A stretch of DNA of 64,000 nucleotides from Nelumbo lutea. Lineage: Eukaryota > Streptophyta > Magnoliopsida > Proteales > Nelumbonaceae. The translations under genes were made by a program, and so were the position numbers. The notes beneath the pieces were generated by a model. That model saw only the letters and a program-made list of their open reading frames with translations, searched no databases and had not been told where the DNA came from. Positions 1 through 11,544 of this stretch are shown here, in pieces (position 1 is the first letter of the stretch; each line of letters opens with the position of its first letter). The stretch covers positions 57,407,655 through 57,471,654 of the forward strand of contig JAKGHH010000005.1 of assembly GCA_022828595.1 (NCBI GenBank), given 5' to 3'.

Positions 1-101
1 ATGCGCCCCTGTTTGCACAATACAACGTTCTTTCCCCGACGTGGTTTTGTTTCTTTCTTTGTTCAAATCTTCCTCGCTTCTTCTCTCATTTTTTATGGGA
101 A

Positions 102-383
102 ATGCTGGTAAACATGAAGCAACATGTTTTGTACAACTCTTGTGTACTTCGCCCTCCAGACATGGCGATATCCATGAGAAATGAGAAGACACGCGAGAAT
201 ACAACTTTCGTGAGAGTGTTTCTGGAATCTGAAGACGAGAGCAAAATTGAACCGGATACAAAATTTGTATCGGATTTAAATTTGCACCATAAACAAAAAG
301 AGCCAAAGGATCAAATGAAGTTGCTTGGCGCCTTGGCCTCTATGAACGTAAAGACCGGGAAGAATTTATTAGAGTTGCATTAA
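102..383 (+). CDS. Doubtful small ORF, possibly a terminal exon
   Basis: A 93-codon open frame with a rather hydrophilic, Lys/Glu-rich composition and no domain I recognise. The base composition is less AT-rich than the surrounding DNA, and a polyadenylation-like AATAAA lies about 45 bases after the stop (near 426), with a second near 662. That would fit the last exon of a gene entering from the left edge, but no splice acceptor is clear. It could equally be a chance ORF. Confidence 0.2.
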   Translation: MLVNMKQHVLYNSCVLRPPDMAISMRNEKTRENTTFVRVFLESEDESKIEPDTKFVSDLNLHHKQKEPKDQMKLLGALASMNVKTGKNLLELH

Positions 384-1686
384 TGGGGACACCATTAGCT
401 GCAATTAATGAACCGTCTGGGTGTAAATAAAATGTGTCAAGTGGCGATGACACCCTGTATGCTGTATTTGTAGCTTAATTTATCTGTGGGTTCTGAAAGC
501 TTGAACCGGTGGATTAGATGAAGGGCTGTTTGGTGTGTCGTTTGGGAAGATTTTCTGATAGTTCTGACATATAAAAAATGCATTGTCTTTTTGTATGAAA
601 ATTTGAACAGCTAGAAGTAAGTTTGACAGATGCATGTCTTTTGTGTGTCTTTCCATGTGAGAATAAAAAGGGAAAGATGTGAAAAACTCATTTGAAGTTT
701 CTTGAAATCAGCCTAAAATAGATTTTTTTATGTCTTTTTGGTGCTCCATTTTTTGGTGATTAGATCTCCACGAGCCAAGGGGAATAAATTGAAAATTGGT
801 CTTCCTGACTTATAAACAACTGAAAGACCATGCAGAAAAACACACCATACAGGCCCAAAGTTTGGGCTGATCTGAACCCTTTGAGTTAAATTCAAATAGT
901 CGAACCAACCAATGGCTTATAAGCATCAATTTACTTAACATGATTAAAAATCAAAATTTGATGGTGATATGTTTGATTGGAATCCGAATCTGCTCCTCAC
1001 AAAGTGCTCTTACACCAACCTCACAAGTTGTCTGTTGTATTTATCAGCAGAAGTTTCCAATACTGGGTGAGATGTGCTGTGAGATGCGCTTTGTTAGGAG
1101 CAAATCCATATTCGTTTTACTGTGGGTATTTTTTTTCTTATTTTTCTACTTTTTTATGCTTATTTTTGTCATATTTATGTTTTCATTGCCAAAACTCAAA
1201 GATTTCAATGGATCGAGTTTAATATGGATTTGCCCCAATCCGAGCCTGATCCTCACGGTCAGTGCAAGTTTCACTTAACCGGTTAACCCGATCCACTGGC
1301 ATCCATATCAAAACCCAGAATACGGCTCAGGTATGGTGTAGGGCTAACACAAGCTTACACCCTTTTATGGTTGAGCCAAGCTAAGAAAAGCAACAACAAA
1401 AATTTGGACCAGGCTCAAGACACGATGGGATTGTCAGACTCTGGACCTATCTCGGTAGACCTCAACTAAAGCCCAGTCCAAACTAGGGTCAGGACAGACT
1501 CTCCATGCAAGACACAGCCCAACCCGAAGTCCAAAAGCCTAAACCCAACCCCTGCAAATCTGGGATATGGTCTACCGGTCTGCTCAGATTGGGGTTGAGC
1601 CTAAAATTTAACAGTGGAGTGGCTGAACCGCCATGAACCGTAATTCTAACTTGCACCCAGATCAGTGAACTTGTTTTGTCTTTAAA
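384..1686. other. Intergenic DNA with degenerate repeat text
   Basis: No coding region is recognised. From about 820 to 1660 the sequence has the GGCCCAA/CCCAACCC-rich wording seen in old non-autonomous hAT-type elements elsewhere in this window, but I found no clear terminal inverted repeats or target duplications. Confidence 0.4.
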
Positions 1687-1708
1687 ATTATTATTATTAT
1701 TATTATTA
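1687..1708. repeat. (ATT)n microsatellite
   Basis: About seven uninterrupted ATT units. Confidence 0.85.
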
Positions 1709-2576
1709 AAGGAAAATCATCATAATTAATAAACAACAAAGCATGGATAGTGGGGCTCATCTCCCTGGGTGGAATTTTATGCCAAAGCAAAATACTCATT
1801 AAAAATAGCATTCAAATTAATGCCAGAAGAGAAACAAACAATAATCTAGGGACTAGGGGTGCATACATGCACCATCCTTTTAATGTTTCAATAAAATATT
1901 CAGTTTATGTTATTGGGTTGTTGTTTAAGAAGTCAGAAGACATATAATTGTGTATTATTATGCTAAAATAATGAAAGTAAGAGAGTCTAAAGCTCATAGA
2001 ATGAGGGGAAAGGATGAATCTGTGATTAGGCAATAGCCATTATCATTAATCTAAAGAAAAAGCTATGAAGCAACTCCAAAGTGGATAAGCAATAAACTAT
2101 TGGCAAGAGGCTTAAGAAAAAGAACGAAACCATTGGCAAGGGATCTGATTAATATTAGCGGATTTGTGTATAATTGTTAATGCTAGACGGTATTCGAGTT
2201 AGAGAGACAGAACGGGAGCAAAAATCCCGCAAGTTCATCATATATCCAAAATGAAATTGTGGCCAGAATTTTGTAAAATATAGTTTTATATATAATCTAA
2301 AATACTGTATAAGAAAATTAGTTGGGATCCGTCGATACATAGGTTTTATTAAGAAAAATTGAGGAAGCAGCTTTTTGACATTTTCAATTCAACCGTGCTT
2401 ATGTAAGTCCAATTTAAGCATTTTTTTTGGATTATGCCTAGTTTATTCAATACAATTCAAGTTGCACTTTTGTATGAGTTCTTTATTTCATCCCTCTTTC
2501 TCTTTCTTTTCTCTTTCAAATAACTTTCTTAAATGTATAAGAACATGCATTAGGATGAGATTTATTGGAAAACCTA
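1709..2576. other. AT-rich intergenic DNA
   Basis: No gene, RNA or repeat with defined ends is visible. The short ORFs here look random. Confidence 0.4.
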
Positions 2577-2963
2577 AATATCTCTCTTTCATTATTACTT
2601 TCTCTTCTTTTTTTTTTTAACTCTAAAATTTACTCCGGTGGAGGGGTGCCACCGAAACTTTATTGATAAGCAAAAAACCTTGAAGGGGAGCAACGTGAAG
2701 CCTTACTACTCGCACTATATAGAGGAAGTTTGGCTCATATAAACATAAAGTGTCCGGGAAACATAAAGTCAACGAATTCTTAAGAAAGGAAGACCTAGAC
2801 CTTCTGCTATAATCAAGTTCAGTATGTGTGAAGGAAGAGTATCTGTGCAATTATAAACAGTTTTCTGATAAGCTAAACAATCAAGCTTTTCAAGAGCATT
2901 CGCCGATTGGTTAGCCTCTCTATAAATATGAACACAAAAGAAATCCAATCTATTTTTAAACTC

Positions 2964-3359
2964 CTATACCTGAAACAACCAAAGCCAAAGCTTCCAAGGG
3001 GTTGTATAGTGACCGTTGAGGATATCAATCAAAAGTTTGAAGTCTGATTCCACCATAATCTTATCTAAGTTAAAGGCAACGGCCATGTGTAAGTCATCCA
3101 ACAAAGCCATAATCTCTGCAATTAAATTGGAGTCAAAGTCATATGTGTTAGAGAAAGCACTAATAAAATCATTTCTTCCATCTCTGATAATACCCCCTCC
3201 ATCACATGGACCCGGAGTTCCTTTGGAAGCACTATCAACATTCAATTTTATGTAACCCTCTGAAACGGGCAATAAATGCACCACTTTGATGTGTCTACCC
3301 TTAATTGGATGGATCCATAACCCCAAACCCAGTAAGGAGAGTTGCTGATTAAAACTCAC
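2964..3359 (-). pseudogene. LINE RNase H domain remnant
   Basis: The 131-aa frame reads KLNVDSASKGTPGP, then GGGIIRD, an AEIMALL segment and VESD. These are the landmarks of the plant-LINE RNase H (RVT_3 type): first Asp in LNVD, Glu in AEI, third Asp in ESD. It is the 3'-most coding block of the LINE at 2587-7413. The frame is open here but detached from the RT by stops, so it is not functional. Confidence 0.8.
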
Positions 3360-3452
3360 CTCATGTGTTAGATTTAAGGGAGAGGAGATCTCATGAATTC
3401 ATCGTACTATCATCCAAATCACCAGTTTAGAGCATCTGAATTTATTTTTCAT

Positions 3453-3764
3453 TCAGCGTCTGTTTCTCTCTTTCCAAATTTCCCACACTGCAAAACAAGC
3501 AATCAGCCCTACTACAATAGCCCATTGATTTTTTTCAGAGGCTATTGAAAACCAAAATGAGAGAAGCTCTTTAATACTCTCATTACCCCTGAAAGGAAAC
3601 CCTAACATTCTGCTAAAGAAAAGCCAAACTTTTCGATCTAGGCAGCTATGCACCAAGAAATTGTTGATATCTTCCTCTGAGTGGTTACAGTAGTAGACAC
3701 ATCTAGAGACAAAACGGACTCCTAATCCCTTTATATAAGAATCCACCCTAACCTTCCCAACCAT
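3453..3764 (-). pseudogene. LINE zinc-binding (zf-RVT-like) segment remnant
   Basis: A 103-aa frame between RT and RNase H with RCVYYCNHSEEDINNFLVHS, then W-rich text ending in AVWEIWKERNRR. This matches the Cys/His segment that follows the RT in plant LINEs (normally C..C..E...H.F..C), with the last Cys replaced by Ser. The position in the element supports the call. Confidence 0.7.
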
Positions 3765-4598
3765 AAGTTTTCAAACAAAGAAGCCTATCTTGGTTGGCAC
3801 TAAAGCATTCCAAACCACCTTGTACTAGTCCACTGTGGGATGAATAGTCCTATAGAAGAACCAAGCTGATTTTATAGAAAAACCCCCTTTCACCTCTGGG
3901 AGCCAAACTATTTTATCTTAGCTGTTAGAAAACTTCACACCAGACCCTTGAATACTACTAAGAGCCTCCTCCTCAAGAAAACCCCCATTATGATCCAAGT
4001 GCCAAACTCCTGCCTCATCAACAATATCACAAACTCTCAACTACAAATTTAGGACATCTAGTTGAATGACTTTCTCAATTAAATGACCATCCATGGTCCA
4101 ACTATCAAACCAGAAGTTGATTTCTCCCCTTCCCACCATCCACCTCGAGAGATGGACTAAATCACCTCTTAGTTCCATGTTAACTTTCCAGGCACAAGAA
4201 GTGTAGCAAGGAGGGATGGTTGTATAAAATGACCAGGCTTCAACACCTTGGCTTTAAAGAATTCAGCCCACAAAGAGTTTTGTAATAGCACCCGTAACAA
4301 AGCTTTCAACTTAAGGGCTTTTTACACATCAGATAAACTTTTAATTTGCAGTCCACCTTCAAAAAAAAGGTTTTATAATTTTTCTCCAAGCAACACAATG
4401 GTGATGATTAACTGAGTCTGAATTAGACCATAGGAAACCTTTCACCAACTATTCCAAGCGCTTGATAACCTTCTTGGGAGTTGCAACTACCAACATCAAG
4501 TATATAGGAATGCTACTTAAAACATGTCTAATTAGGACCAACTTACCTACTATCGAAATCACTTTCCCTTTCCAGCCTGAAGTTTTTGCTACCACTTT

Positions 4599-5012
4599 CT
4601 ACACAACCCCATCAAAGGCTTCTACTTTCACATGGCCCTTACCAATTGGGATACCAAGGTAAGCGAAGGGAAGATGCTTATGCAAGTAATCCATGATTGA
4701 TGTGACAATTTGGATTCTGCTATGAGAAGCTTTAGCTGAAATGAAAAAGCAGTTCTTAGCCTTATTCACTAATTGACCTAAACACTTCTCATACCTCTGA
4801 ATTATTGTCATGACTTTCTCTAACACCTGCTTGGACCCTCTAGTGAAGATAATGGTGTCATCAACATAGAGACTGTAGGTGATAGTTGAACATCCCCTAT
4901 GGGTCACATAAACACCTGTAGGATACTTTTTACCCAACTTAGATAAATTTCTGTTGAGTACATCCTCTGCAATGATAAATAAGTAAGGCGAGAGTGGATC
5001 CACTTGCCACAA
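4599..5012 (-). pseudogene. LINE reverse transcriptase, C-terminal half
   Basis: The 137-aa frame contains QVDPLSPYLFIIAEDVL, SLYVDDTIIF (the catalytic box, normally [FY]ADD, here YVDD) and AYLGIPIGKG, all standard RT landmarks of plant LINEs in the right order. It is separated from the N-terminal half by stops and a frame change between 5012 and 5183. Confidence 0.85.
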
Positions 5013-5182
5013 GCCTCTAGTGAACTGAAAATAACCTGTAACTCCTCCATTTCAAATGACCGATGACCAATAATTAACAATCATTTTTCTAACTAGCTCA
5101 ATCCAGGCTTCACTGAAACCGAATCATCTCAAGACAGCGAAGAGAAAGTCCCAATTCAGCCGATCATAAGCTTTAGCCATAT

Positions 5183-5668
5183 CTAGTTAACTACACTTCC
5201 CCCAACTACCTTCCTTTCAATATCATTAACCATTTCCTGCACCAGAGCCACATTATCCATGATGCTTCGCCCCTGAATGAAAGCACCATGCTCTTGTGAA
5301 ATTATCTTAGGTAAAACACTGGCCAATCTTTTAGTAATGATTTTTGCAACCTTGCAATTCAGGATCAAAGTAATAAAGGAGGAAGTGTAACTCATTAGAA
5401 GTTGGCCACCATCAAAGAAAGATTGGACAACCCCTACCACATCCGCTCCAACAATACCCCAACATGAAACAAAAAAAAAAAGTCCTATGAAACCATCCGG
5501 TCCTAGAGCACTATCTTTATCCGTGGCATGAACCACCTCTTGAATTTCTATCTCAGAAGGAACGACCAAAAGAAGTTCATTGTCTCCCTGATTTACCACA
5601 CACGATGTGACTTCCAGCAAATCTTCATCACAAACAACCCCTTCCTCTGAACCACAAAAATAGTTCAC
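5183..5668 (-). pseudogene. LINE reverse transcriptase, N-terminal half
   Basis: The 161-aa frame has DSALGPDGF, VAKIITKRLASVLPKIIS and HGAFIQGRSIMDNVAL, the conserved early RT motifs of LINEs. Downstream text in other frames (AKAYDRLNWDF) continues the domain, so the copy is frameshifted rather than deleted here. Confidence 0.85.
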
Positions 5669-6344
5669 TACACCCTGTTTAATCGCCTCTGGATTAGTAG
5701 TTCAGTCTCTTGCAGAATCTTGGATTTTGTAGATTCTACTTTACATTTGATTCATTTTAATAGTGAGATGAAAGAATTTTGAGTTTCTATCACCTTCTTT
5801 CAGCCCTTTTATTCTAGATTTCTGCCTCTAGAAGATTTCCTCCAGTTTGTGAACTTCATGAAGTATCTTCCTCTCCCCTCTTAGCTCCGTGAAGCTAGCA
5901 GCTGAGTTCATCTATAAGTGATTCATTTTTTCATGTTGAACACTATCTTATGCCTCCTTCATTGTTTGATGAACATCCCAAAAACCTCCCAATTCCGTTG
6001 CTTGAGTTTACTCCCTAATTTATGTAATTTGAGAAATAAATTCACCAAAGGATTGGCATGAACCTCCTCAGTCCAATAGTCCCTAATAACGGTGTGAAAA
6101 GAGTGATGAGAGAGCTACATCTGCTAAAATCTGAAAGGCTTGGGACCTGTATGTCTTTCCTCCTTAATAGAAAAAACAAGAGGGCAATGATCGGAACAGG
6201 TGCAATTGAGATGAATGACATGCTTCAAAGGGAAGGATTGAGCCTAATTGGAATTAACTAGAACTCGACCCAAACGAGCCCAAACACAATCTAAACCTTC
6301 TCTATTATTGCACCAAGTGAACCTGCTTCTAGAGAAAACCAAAT

Positions 6345-6827
6345 CTACCAATCCCGTAACATTGCAAAGACATCAGGATTTCTTCCACCCACTTTTTCCT
6401 CTCTACAAGCAATTACATTAAAATCTCCAGCTAACAACCAGGGTTCGGAAATACCAGAGGCTAAATTCTGAGTTCTGTTCCAAAGAGATATTCTTTCCAA
6501 CCAATCACATTTAGCGTAAACCACATAAAGAAAAAAATATCTCATTGGCAGAGGTGGTAATTTTCATAATTAGGATTTGGTGTCTTCTATCGATTGTACA
6601 AAGGAAAAGATATTCCAAAACATAACAATTTTGCAACTAATATTAACCATGAAACTAGTAATGTTAAGTCTCCTAGAAATCAGGGAAAGTTTATCATTCC
6701 CAATTATGGGTTCAGAAACTACTACCACACCTAACTTATGCAGTTTGCAATATTTTTTCAAACGAGTGATAGAGGGATCATTTGCAGTCCCTCTTATTTT
6801 CCAGAATAGACCATTCATTGAGAACAT
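6345..6827 (-). pseudogene. LINE apurinic-type endonuclease remnant
   Basis: Two frames cover it. 6570-6827 begins with NGLFWKIRGTAND (the N-x-RG start of the domain) and has VVVSEP (catalytic Glu segment). 6345-6545 has the WLLAGDFNVI segment followed by E..GG. The tract joining them is frameshifted. This is the N-terminal domain of LINE ORF2. Confidence 0.8.
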
Positions 6828-6943
6828 CTAGAAGTAATCGTACATTGGCAAGTCTGCGGTCTGGTAACTGGCATATTCTCACTCTATGCATATTTTTTGT
6901 GAGACCTTTTCTTGCGAACCACTTGTGTCCAGTTCACCTCCAC

Positions 6944-7413
6944 CTATAGCCCAACTTCATCTTCAAAAAGGGTGTAGGAAGAATCTTCAACTCTTTCAGT
7001 AATTTTATCAAGCAATGTAGCTTTAGAATTGTTGATAGTATTGTGCCCCCAACTAAGGAGCCTTTCATCTAGTTCCAGCTTGAATTTTCGCAGATCCTCA
7101 AGACTCCAGATCCTATTTGGATTCCTAGAAAAAAATGTGATCGTCTCCAGATTGATTGGCCGAACAGGATTCAAACTAATGTCGCCTTTGGAAGCAAAGG
7201 ATTTGTGCACCCCCTCTGTAGGAATCGTCATTTGTTCTAAGATTTCAGCTTGTTGAATATGGATCTCATCCGAATGTGGATTTTCTATCACTTCCCTTTC
7301 TGTAATAGTCGTAGGAGCTCTACGAAATTCCCGGTAACCCTGTTTCACAACTTGTTTTTTCTTGGGTGCTTGTTCAAGTTCTGTAGGCTTCCTAGATGAA
7401 TAGGCTTCTAACT
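6944..7413 (-). pseudogene. LINE ORF1 C-terminal remnant
   Basis: A 134-aa open frame plus in-frame upstream text rich in Lys and Glu, ending shortly before the endonuclease. No zinc knuckle is visible. It is assigned to ORF1 by position only, and it stops at the proposed 5' truncation point of the LINE. Confidence 0.5.
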
Positions 7414-7423
7414 AATATCTCTC

Positions 7424-7717
7424 AATCTCTATATCTTTCTCTCTCTTTAATAATATAATATATTGATAATATTGTACAACTTTATATTGAGTACATGATA
7501 TGGTTTGACATTTACAATGATTTTTTTATATTTTAAAATAAATAAAATAAGAAAAAAAATACAAAAAGGAGAAAATAGATAAATACCTTGCTGAAAGTAA
7601 TAACATGTATTGTTTTATTACATAGATAGATTGGTCGAGAAATTATTATAAAATTCTTTGTTTTTTATAATCAAAACTCATTTTAAGGATTTTTTTTGTT
7701 GATGTCATACCCTAGAC
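7424..7717. other. AT-rich spacer
   Basis: Low-complexity AT-rich DNA between the LINE and the Harbinger element; nothing else is seen. Confidence 0.5.
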
Positions 7718-7996
7718 TTAGGGCTCATTTAGCAAGTCTTTCCACGCAATCTGTCATTTGTTTAGAAGCCCGACATATCGATTTTCGGTCTTTTCCCATT
7801 TAGTTCGTAACAGATTTAGCTGCCAAAAGTTGATGCACCGAAAAGACATGAGAAGTCCATTTTGGGAAGCTCCAACAGTAGCTTCTGGGCTTTTACACTC
7901 TCAGGGCTTCCTCATACATGTGCAAATGCTCACACGCGCACCAAAATGAATAGTAGAGCTTTTTCACACGTGTTTGGATGAAGTTCAATAGGAAAT

Positions 7997-8871
7997 TGAT
8001 AAAGGGGAATTTGGCCCAATCTCGTGATAGGGAGACACATGGACATGACTCGGCATAAGCAACAACTCGACATGATCAGATCGACATGTGGACATGACCT
8101 GGCGCCAGTGACAACTTAGCATGATCAATTCGCTATAAAGTGACCTCGGGTACCCTGATACCTCGAACTAAGATCGTCTCAGTGCCCGATCGCGACCAGC
8201 ATAGCGGTACCAAGTTCACTACAATTCGAAACCCGAACAGATAGACCACCTCGGTCAAGACTACCTCGGCACAAGGTCACACCAGGACCAACTCGATCCT
8301 AGAGCACTTTGGTATTCATATCAGGCCAGATCTAAAGAACACGAACTCAGGGAGCTCGCTACTAGTCAACTCGCCACCCTACAGGCAGCTCGCTACCTAG
8401 TTAGGTCGACATCCGCATGACGACCCCAAGGATCTCACCACCATGTTCTGCGTCTTATGGAATCATACCTCACAACGGTTATATTAGCTCACCCGCTCCC
8501 CGGTTCAGACGGGAGCAGGCAACCTTACCGGTTGGTGGCATTTTTCCCACCTAACACGCAAGCGGATCCCATCACAGCGAAGATCCAGGAACCACTCCAC
8601 CAACCCACGGGACCCTAGTATATAAAGACTTCACCCCCCAGGGGTGAAGGTATGTTTTTATGTGTAATCTTTGCTCTCTAACTCTCAAACTCACTGTTAT
8701 CATCTTCAATCTCTCTACTACAGCTATTGTGTGCTAACTTAGCCATCAGAGTGTCCCCGCCGGGTCAGCCACCCTGGGATCTCTGACTCCTTCTTGTAGG
8801 TTACCCCCGTTTTCGTCGTTGCTGGCAGTCAGATCGTCCCTAGTAGGGAGCAGCCGAATTACACCACATCA
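7997..8871 (+). mobile_element. Solo LTR, 875 bp, nested in the Harbinger element
   Basis: It begins TGAT and ends ATCA and is flanked by the perfect 5-bp duplication GAAAT (7992-7996 and 8872-8876). It is far more GC-rich than its surroundings. It contains a TATATAAAG box at about 8619-8627 followed by a pyrimidine-rich leader, as expected of the U3/R boundary of a plus-oriented LTR. No internal domain or second LTR is present, so it is the product of LTR-LTR recombination. Family not identified. Confidence 0.85.
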
Positions 8872-8876
8872 GAAAT

Positions 8877-9651
8877 CATTTAGTAACAAGATATAAGGTT
8901 TAAAGAGTAGGTATAAGGAGTTTACGAAGCTAAGGTTTGGGCAAACCGGAATTGGTTGGGATGAAAATAAGCAGATGGTTGTAGCCTCACCAAAGACATG
9001 GGAGAACTATTTATCGATATTTGCTAAACTTATGTGCTTTTTTATTTAAAATTTTTCAACTTAGGACATTACATATAAATTGATTGGTGTCCCAATGTCT
9101 TCTTTTTAGGCTAACCCCAAGGCCAAAAGGTTTCGTAATGTGGATTGCTCAAATTATAACAACCTAGAGGTTATATTTGGGGGAGCAACACCCACTAGAA
9201 GGTTATCAACATCATTGGCATGAGGCGTAAAGTCCCCACCCCGAGATGAGGGAAACACCTCATATGACCCACATGTTGATGAGATCCAACAACCATCATT
9301 AAGAGTTGATGAATCGAGCAATGTTGACACTGACCATGTTTCGCCTACAACCACTAAACATACTCCACGTAGGAAGAGACCTTCAAAGTTCTGCAAAGCA
9401 ATTGCTGATCAGAATATATCAGCTGATAAGAGGTTTGATAGGCTAGTAGAGGCAATAAATGGATTGAAAATGAGGACAAATAGTCCAACATCCATTTCTT
9501 GTGTGCTAGCAGAGCTGAGCACTGAAGGGCTTGACCATAATGATTATGTCAAGCTATATGAGGTTTTCCAAAACCCAGATGCAAGAGTGTGGTTTCTGAA
9601 CATGCCCCCCACCTTGAGGAAGAATTGGGTGATGAGTGTCCTAAAACGTTG
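8877..9651 (+). pseudogene. Harbinger ORF1 (Myb/SANT-like DNA-binding protein) remnant
   Basis: Plus-strand translation gives NHLVTRYKV, then after a frameshift LKSRYKEFTKL, then TGIGWDENKQMVVASPKTWENY, and after a probable intron ending near 9110 ANPKAKRFRN. This is the order of the Myb/SANT-like domain of PIF/Harbinger ORF1 proteins. The frame continues to the C-terminal helix LKMRTNSP...VWFLNMPPTLRKNWV and stops at 9651. A TGA inside the frame near 9230 could be a CGA-to-TGA (CpG) decay event. The protein normally helps the transposase bind and enter the nucleus. The nested LTR interrupts the front of this coding region. Confidence 0.8.
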
Positions 9652-10589
9652 AACATGCCTTGTTTGACATTCAGAAATTTGGTTACTTTTGTTTTGTTTT
9701 TTGTTTTTTGTTTATATGGTTAAACTATTGTTTGGATGGCTAAACTTGAAACACATATGACTTGATGGATTTTCTTCTTCTTCTTTTTTTTTATGGTCAC
9801 ACTTGAACTACTTTGATGGTAAGTGGAAGGTTTGATAGATATATATAGTGAATGCAGGTTTATTTGATCTCATTTTTTGTTATGGTTATTAGTTAGATGT
9901 TGAATGGATGATTAATAGAGATGTATGGTGAAAGTAGGTTTCGTTGCTCTCATTTTTTGTTATGATTATATAGGAACATGGTGAATGGATGGATTGATAG
10001 AGATGTATGTTGAATGCATGTTTATTTGCTCTTAATTATGTTTTTTCCTTGCTGGTTACACTTGACATAGGTACATGGTGAATGGATGGATGGGTAGATT
10101 TGTATGGTTGTGTTACATGTTTGAGGCAAATTTGTGGATTTGAGGCATTTTGATAATGAATGAATGGATGGGTAGATTTGTATGCCCCTGTTTTTTTTTT
10201 CCTCTACACCATCAAAGGGATGATTATTGCATGTTATAGGAAACACATGTTTGATTGTGATTATGTAGATGTTAATGTATGCTTAGGGTCACCACCATGA
10301 AAGATGTCATTTGACATCAAGATACAAATTTGTTAGGTATCTTATAGTCATTCATTATTCATATTCCATATCAAAATGGTTGACATCCTAACTAGGATGG
10401 TAGTGCTACAAGCAACTTTAATTGTTGTAGTTGATGATGAAGAGCAATGAACGATGACAAATGTCATCATTGTGAAAGAACTAGAAAAAGAAGAAGAGAT
10501 GTCGGTCCCTAAGGCACCATACCATGATGACATACTGATTGGGTTAGAATATTTAAAAAATGTCATTTATAGTGGTGGCACTAGATGCT

Positions 10590-11544
10590 TGGATATGTCA
10601 GACACCACTAGTGTTTCTTAGATTAGTGGCCTCATTGAGACAAAGAGGGTTGGTGAAAGGTAATCGATATGTATCAGCCAATGAGCATAATGGGATTCTA
10701 TTATAAATGATAGGGCACAACAAATCAAACCGGGATACTGCAGACCACTTTCAACATTCTAGTGAAACAATTTCATGGCACTTTAACACCATGGTTTGAG
10801 GTAACCCATTCTATGTGTGGGGTGTTTTATTCCGAAATATACCACAATAATAATACTTCATCTACATTTCTTATTTTATCTTTGCAAAACAATGTTGGTG
10901 CTATAGATGGTATACATGTCCATGCTTGTGTTTCAACTAGTGAACAAGTTCCATTTAAGGCAAGCAAGTCAATCACCACCCAGAATGTGATGTGTGCATG
11001 TTCATTTGACATGTTCACTTTCATTGAAAGAGGATGGGAGGGTATTACACACGATTCAAAGGTATTTTTGGATAGTTCAAAACCTAGAGAATATGTTTCC
11101 TCTACAACTGGAAGGACAACAAAACCACCAAATAATTACAATATATTAGATCCATTAATACACTAATAAATATGTATTATGTCGTTGATTCAAGTTACAC
11201 GAATATGCATGGATTTTTATCTTCATACCAACGAAATAGATACCACCTGAGAAACTTTCAAGGAGAGGTGGTCGTCCAAAGAATGTTGAAGAATACTTCA
11301 ATATGTGCATTCTTCACTGAGGAATGTCATAAAGCGGTGTTTTAGAGTTCTGAAAGCATGTTTCCCAATTTTGAAGTTGATGCCTCCCTACCCAATTCAC
11401 AAGCAAATCGGGATTGTGTTTGCTTATTGTGTGTTGCACAATTCATCCAGATGTCACGAATACAAAATGTGTATTAGAATGGATTCCTATAAGAGGATGT
11501 TCCCGTTGAAGGAGAGGGAGGGATGGTTCCATGGTGTAGCATAG
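10590..11544 (+). pseudogene. Harbinger DDE transposase remnant
   Basis: Plus-strand frames give MIGHNKSNRDTADHFQHS, then VGAIDGIHVHACVS (first catalytic Asp in AIDG), TQNVMCACSFDM, RGWEGITHDSKVF (second Asp in HDS), RNRYHLRNF, and HSSLRNVIKRCFRVLKACFP. The last motif normally reads N-x-I-E-R; here the Glu of the DDE triad is Lys. At least two frameshifts separate the blocks (before 10762 and near 11300). The enzyme would cut and paste the element; this copy cannot. Confidence 0.9.

Larger units (their letters stand above)
2587..7413 (-). mobile_element. 5'-truncated non-LTR retrotransposon (LINE), decayed
   Basis: Read on the minus strand the order is ORF1 tail, endonuclease, reverse transcriptase, Cys/His segment and RNase H, the order of plant L1-type LINEs. 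The left end carries a run of T at about 2608-2619, the poly(A) tail of a minus-strand copy. The 10-bp word AATATCTCTC occurs just outside both proposed ends (2577-2586 and 7414-7423), a plausible target-site duplication, with 20-odd extra bases between tail and duplication. The element starts inside ORF1, so it is 5'-truncated as LINEs often are. Every domain is broken by frameshifts or stops. Confidence 0.85.

Noticed and set aside
940..1278. 112-codon ORF with a hydrophobic, membrane-like stretch
   Set aside because: The Phe/Leu-rich part is a T-rich tract, there is no family resemblance, and an overlapping frame is equally open.
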